Shown here: piece after piece, positions 6,110 to 9,115 of the stretch | Numbering within the stretch: the first letter of the stretch is position 1 | Layout: each line of letters begins with the position of its first letter | Origin: Bacteroidales bacterium UBA1757 | GTDB taxonomy: Bacteria > Bacteroidota > Bacteroidia > Bacteroidales > UBA1402 | NCBI GenBank assembly: GCA_002315625.1 | Contig: DCHH01000081.1 | Location: 1-9,115 of the forward strand | Direction: 5' to 3' | DNA: 9,115 nucleotides | The notes under the pieces: model-generated | Database searches by the model: none | What the model saw: only the letters and a program-made list of their open reading frames with translations | Told to the model about the DNA's origin: nothing | Translations under genes and position numbers: made by a program

Positions 6110-7446
6110 AATACTTCTTCATCGAGACATACGGTTGCCAGATGAATGTGGCCGACAGCGAGGTGGTGGCTTCAATTCTGAAGATGGACGGCTTTGACCA
6201 TTGTGACAACATTGACGAGGCTGACATCATACTGTTGAATACCTGTTCTATCCGCGACAATGCAGAGCAGAAGATTTTCGGCCGGCTTCAGGCACTCAGG
6301 GCTACGAAGTCAACGAAAAAGAAAATCATCGGTGTAATCGGATGCATGGCCGAACGGATGAAGGACGAACTGGTCAGCTATGGGGTCAATCTTGTTGCCG
6401 GACCGGATGCCTATATGGATTTGCCCAACCTTATTTCTTCTGTTGAAATGGGGGAAAAAGCCGTCAATGTCGAGTTGTCAAAGACGGAAACCTATCGTAG
6501 CGTGATGCCTATGCGGCTTGGAAATATATCGGGCTACATCTCCATTATGCGCGGCTGTAACAATTTTTGCAGCTATTGTATTGTCCCTTATACCCGTGGC
6601 AGAGAACGAAGCCGTGACGTTCAGAGTATCCTGAATGAGTTGGCAGACCTTCGGGAGCGGGGTTTCAAGGAGGTGATATTGCTGGGCCAGAATGTGAATT
6701 CCTATCGCTTCATCCCGGAAAACAGCGATGAAAATATATGCTTTCCTCAGCTGCTTGCTATGGTGGCTGAGGCTGCACCTGATATGTGGATTCGCTTCAC
6801 GACTTCCCATCCCAAGGATATGAGCGACGAGCTTCTTGAGACAGTCGCCCGTTATCCGAATATCTGTAACCACATTCATTTGCCGGTGCAGTCGGGAAGT
6901 TCGCGCATCCTCAAGCTGATGAACCGCAAATACGACCGTGAATGGTATCTCGGCCGTATTGAGGCGATGAAACGAATCATCCCTAATGTCGGTATTTCAA
7001 CCGATGTCTTCTGCGGATTCCATAGTGAGACGGAGGAGGACCATCAGCAGACCCTGAGCCTTATGCGCGAGGTCGGCTTCGACTCGGCTTTCATGTTCAA
7101 GTACTCCGAAAGACCCGGTACATACGCTTCAAAGCATCTTCCGGACGACGTATCGGAAGAGATAAAACTCCGCAGATTGTCCGAAATAATCGACCTGCAG
7201 AACCATCTCAGCGCAGAAAGTAACCAAAAGGAAATCGGTCAGACCTACATGGTGCTAGCAGAGGGTTTTTCCAAGCGCTCGCGAGAACAATTGTGTGGCA
7301 GGACGGAGAAGAATAAGACGGTGGTCTTTAACCGCACATCGTCTGTCAACGGGCATGAAATCACCCACCATGCAGGAGATTTTGTCCGGGTAAGGATAAC
7401 CGGAGCCTCGTCTGCGACGCTACTCGGCGAAGTGGTTGCCCAGTAG
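6106..7446 (+). CDS. miaB: tRNA-2-methylthio-N6-dimethylallyladenosine synthase MiaB
   Basis: MiaB is a radical-SAM methylthiotransferase that turns i6A37 into ms2i6A37 in tRNAs reading UNN codons. The 446-residue protein has all three parts. The N-terminal methylthiotransferase domain has cluster cysteines Cys11 (ETYGCQMN), Cys47 (LLNTCSIRDNAEQK) and Cys80 (GVIGCMAER). The radical SAM domain carries CxxxCxxC at Cys151, Cys155 and Cys158 (RGCNNFCSYCIVPYTRGRE). A C-terminal TRAM RNA-binding domain spans about 376-445. The RGRERSR stretch and IRDNAEQK favour MiaB over MtaB or RimO. The start overlaps the preceding gene by ATGA. The stop TAG (7444-7446) lies inside the 3' end of the opposing PPTase gene, a 27-base convergent overlap. 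No terminator hairpin is visible. Confidence 0.95.
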   Translation: MKYFFIETYGCQMNVADSEVVASILKMDGFDHCDNIDEADIILLNTCSIRDNAEQKIFGRLQALRATKSTKKKIIGVIGCMAERMKDELVSYGVNLVAGPDAYMDLPNLISSVEMGEKAVNVELSKTETYRSVMPMRLGNISGYISIMRGCNNFCSYCIVPYTRGRERSRDVQSILNELADLRERGFKEVILLGQNVNSYRFIPENSDENICFPQLLAMVAEAAPDMWIRFTTSHPKDMSDELLETVARYPNICNHIHLPVQSGSSRILKLMNRKYDREWYLGRIEAMKRIIPNVGISTDVFCGFHSETEEDHQQTLSLMREVGFDSAFMFKYSERPGTYASKHLPDDVSEEIKLRRLSEIIDLQNHLSAESNQKEIGQTYMVLAEGFSKRSREQLCGRTEKNKTVVFNRTSSVNGHEITHHAGDFVRVRITGASSATLLGEVVAQ

Positions 7447-8022
7447 TTTGAAGTGTGCTTCAGTACAGACATATTGGCCCTGCGGGTCGGTATGCTTTAT
7501 AAACTGATAGTCTTTCGTATCGTTCAGAACTGATTTCAGGTCATCGCGGAGCCCTTCACCCGTCAGTTTCAGCAGGCTTTCTTTCATTGTCCAGTATTCC
7601 AGAAAAGATAAGGCTTGATCGTCGCTTCGACGTATGGCTGAGGCTTCTGATGGATTCATACAGAAATCTATCAGGTCTGGGGTGAAGTTCGACACACATT
7701 CCACATCAACCCCTATCGGATGTTCCGACAGGGCGCATGCTACCGCCTTGTCGCAGTGGCTGATATTGAAATGGATACTAGAGTAGCCTTTCAATGACGG
7801 TTTTCCGGCAGGAGAGTAGTCAAAATCAAGGATTGCAGGCTTCAGATTGAAATATTTGTCTAACCCTTCCAGCAGAAGACTGTATCCGCATAGCGACAAT
7901 TCCCTGTCCTTGAGAAAACGGAATTGCAGGACGTGATCCCTGACTGTCGGTGACATCCTTCCCAACAAATGGTCATAGATAGGAGCCACCTTCCCGTGAG
8001 GGTCATCGCAAATAATAACCAT
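7420..8022 (-). CDS. 4'-phosphopantetheinyl transferase (Sfp-type superfamily)
   Basis: These enzymes move the phosphopantetheine arm of CoA onto a serine of acyl or peptidyl carrier proteins. The 200-residue protein has the family motifs in order: GKPSL (73-77), FNISHCD (85-91), GVDVE (104-108) with Mg2+ ligands Asp106 and Glu108, and YWTMKESLLKLTGEGL (143-158) with the WxxKE signature (Lys147, Glu148). Length and the two-lobe spacing indicate the Sfp/Gsp-like class rather than the short AcpS trimer. I chose ATG 8022; a TTG at 8046 would overlap the upstream gene. It lies 7 bases after the rhamnosidase stop, so the two are likely co-transcribed. Its 3' end overlaps miaB by 27 bases. No carrier-protein, PKS or NRPS gene is in the window, so the target is unknown. 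Confidence 0.9.
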   Translation of the reverse strand: MVIICDDPHGKVAPIYDHLLGRMSPTVRDHVLQFRFLKDRELSLCGYSLLLEGLDKYFNLKPAILDFDYSPAGKPSLKGYSSIHFNISHCDKAVACALSEHPIGVDVECVSNFTPDLIDFCMNPSEASAIRRSDDQALSFLEYWTMKESLLKLTGEGLRDDLKSVLNDTKDYQFIKHTDPQGQYVCTEAHFKLLGNHFAE

Positions 8023-8029
8023 TTCTGAT

Positions 8030-9115
8030 TCAGAGACAAATCTCAAAGTCTTTTCCGGCTTCTACACAGAGCCTGTACTCGGTTTTCGTCAGCTGTTCGA
8101 GCTCTCCGCCACGAGTCACAGGTTTCTCATATTTTTTATTGAAATAGACATATCCCTTTCCCGAAGGTATGCTTCCGGATATGTGATCGCGATCCATCTT
8201 GACATGAATCAGACCCTTGGGGGTTGGAACTGCTCCTTCCATCCACTCCATATCTGCCAGTTCGGGTCGGATTTCAACCTCCTCGTATCCGGGCTTGAGA
8301 GGCTGTACGCCTAAGAAATACTTGCCGAGCAGGTAGATAGGCGAAGCACCCCAGGCATGGCACAAGCTCTTTCCGAAGGGCCTGCCGTACATCTGCAAGT
8401 GTTCCGGACCTTTTTCAGAAGGTATGTATTTTTCCCAGAAAGTGGTGGCCTGTTCTTTGAGCATCCCGCCCCAGTACGATTTTATTTCGCGCTTTACCTG
8501 CTTTTGCATACCTGACTTGCACAGGGCTTCAAGCTCATAAAAACGCATGTACGGAGTCGTGATGGCTTCGACCTGGTCGTTGTGCATTACATTTTCAAGG
8601 ATTTCCTGCTGCCGGTTTTCGTCCGTGTAGCCGAAGTTTATGGCAAACATATTCGGGAACTTGGTCACCATCGGGTTCAGCTGTCCTTCTTCAATATTGT
8701 GAAGGTAAGCGTGGCAATCTTCGTCCCAGAAAATCCTGTCGGTCTTCTCGCGCAGTGATTGAGCGAGTCTGTCGTACGGATTATCCTCTCCGAGCAATCC
8801 GGCACAGACAGACATGGTCTCAAGGCTTTTGGCGAAAAGAATCTGCTCGAAGCACATTATTCCCCGTTTATGCATCGGAAAATCGACCCAGTCCACGAAA
8901 ATCCAGTCGTCGGGCTGTCCTTCCATCATCCCGGACAATTCTCCCTGTTTTATAGTGCGTGAAAGACAATAATCCATCAAGGTCACCATCTTGGGATACA
9001 TTTCACGGACGAAGTCGATATCTCCTGAGTACTGGTAATAATCGAGAATGGACTTGAACCAATAAAAGGTGTAGTCCATAATGGTGTTTACGTGAGCTGT
9101 GACGGGATCCTTGCC
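8030..9115 (-). CDS. Alpha-L-rhamnosidase-like glycoside hydrolase (GH78-like), C-terminal part
   Basis: The frame stays open to the right edge, so only the last 361 residues are present; the ATG at 9079 is internal. GH78 enzymes remove terminal alpha-L-rhamnose from plant or bacterial glycans. Seen here are DYTFYWFKSILDYYQYSGD (fragment residues about 14-32), a DDWIFVDW motif, TTFWEKY (about 224-230) and CHAWGASPIYLLGKY (about 252-266). These are the second half of the (alpha/alpha)6 barrel. A beta-rich C-terminal domain starts near GVQPLKPGYEEVEIRPEL. The Glu of TTFWE is a candidate catalytic base by analogy. The acid-containing region typical of the family would be beyond the window. The missing N-terminus hides any signal peptide, so location cannot be judged. 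It is followed after 7 bases by the PPTase gene. The exact GH assignment is inferred from memory of the motifs. Confidence 0.85.
   Translation of the reverse strand, partial: GKDPVTAHVNTIMDYTFYWFKSILDYYQYSGDIDFVREMYPKMVTLMDYCLSRTIKQGELSGMMEGQPDDWIFVDWVDFPMHKRGIMCFEQILFAKSLETMSVCAGLLGEDNPYDRLAQSLREKTDRIFWDEDCHAYLHNIEEGQLNPMVTKFPNMFAINFGYTDENRQQEILENVMHNDQVEAITTPYMRFYELEALCKSGMQKQVKREIKSYWGGMLKEQATTFWEKYIPSEKGPEHLQMYGRPFGKSLCHAWGASPIYLLGKYFLGVQPLKPGYEEVEIRPELADMEWMEGAVPTPKGLIHVKMDRDHISGSIPSGKGYVYFNKKYEKPVTRGGELEQLTKTEYRLCVEAGKDFEICL

Noticed and set aside
7449..7462. Small hairpin TGAAG-TGTG-CTTCA just after the miaB stop
   Set aside because: It has only five base pairs and no T-tract on either strand, and it lies inside the PPTase coding region. 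It is unlikely to be a terminator.

Overview
This window looks like a chromosomal segment of a Bacteroidales bacterium (Bacteroides, Phocaeicola, Prevotella or a relative). The evidence is the gene order ftsX, a DUF3098-type membrane protein, uppP, truB, queA, folK; promoters with the Bacteroidetes -7 element TAnnTTTG; and a GH78-type rhamnosidase. The genus cannot be fixed from the sequence alone. I found no RNA genes, mobile elements, CRISPR arrays or phage sequence. No stretch over 300 bases lacks a gene; the longest gap is 163 bases (456-618).

Layout. Positions 1-455 hold the C-terminal end of an acetyl-CoA hydrolase/transferase-family enzyme, closed by a clear intrinsic terminator (481-515). 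A strong promoter (524-555) then starts a compact six-gene + strand operon: ftsX (619-1509), a DUF3098-like small membrane protein (1527-1787), uppP (1790-2593), truB (2600-3451), queA (3448-4497) and folK (4508-4936). Intergenic gaps are 17, 2, 6, -4 and 10 bases. The operon combines cell division and envelope lipid recycling with tRNA modification and folate synthesis. It meets a convergent maf gene (4958-5581, -). A divergent promoter region (5582-5662) separates maf from a + strand pair: an uncharacterised single-pass membrane protein (5663-6109) and miaB (6106-7446), joined by an ATGA overlap. miaB overlaps tail-to-tail by 27 bases with a minus-strand 4'-phosphopantetheinyl transferase (7420-8022). 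That gene sits 7 bases downstream of an alpha-L-rhamnosidase-like gene (8030-9115, -) whose 5' part runs off the right edge.

How the genes relate. Three genes modify tRNA: truB (psi55), queA (epoxyqueuosine at position 34) and miaB (ms2i6A37). FtsX and UppP serve division and the undecaprenyl-phosphate carrier cycle. Maf-family enzymes hydrolyse non-canonical or excess nucleotides. The right-hand pair is more accessory in character: a glycan-degrading enzyme beside an acyl/peptidyl carrier-protein activator.

Most of the window is conserved housekeeping sequence, and I do not see a new multi-gene system. The best leads are the two uncharacterised small membrane proteins, an altered signature motif in QueA, the interlocked divergent promoters, a basic tail on TruB and the rhamnosidase/PPTase pairing.
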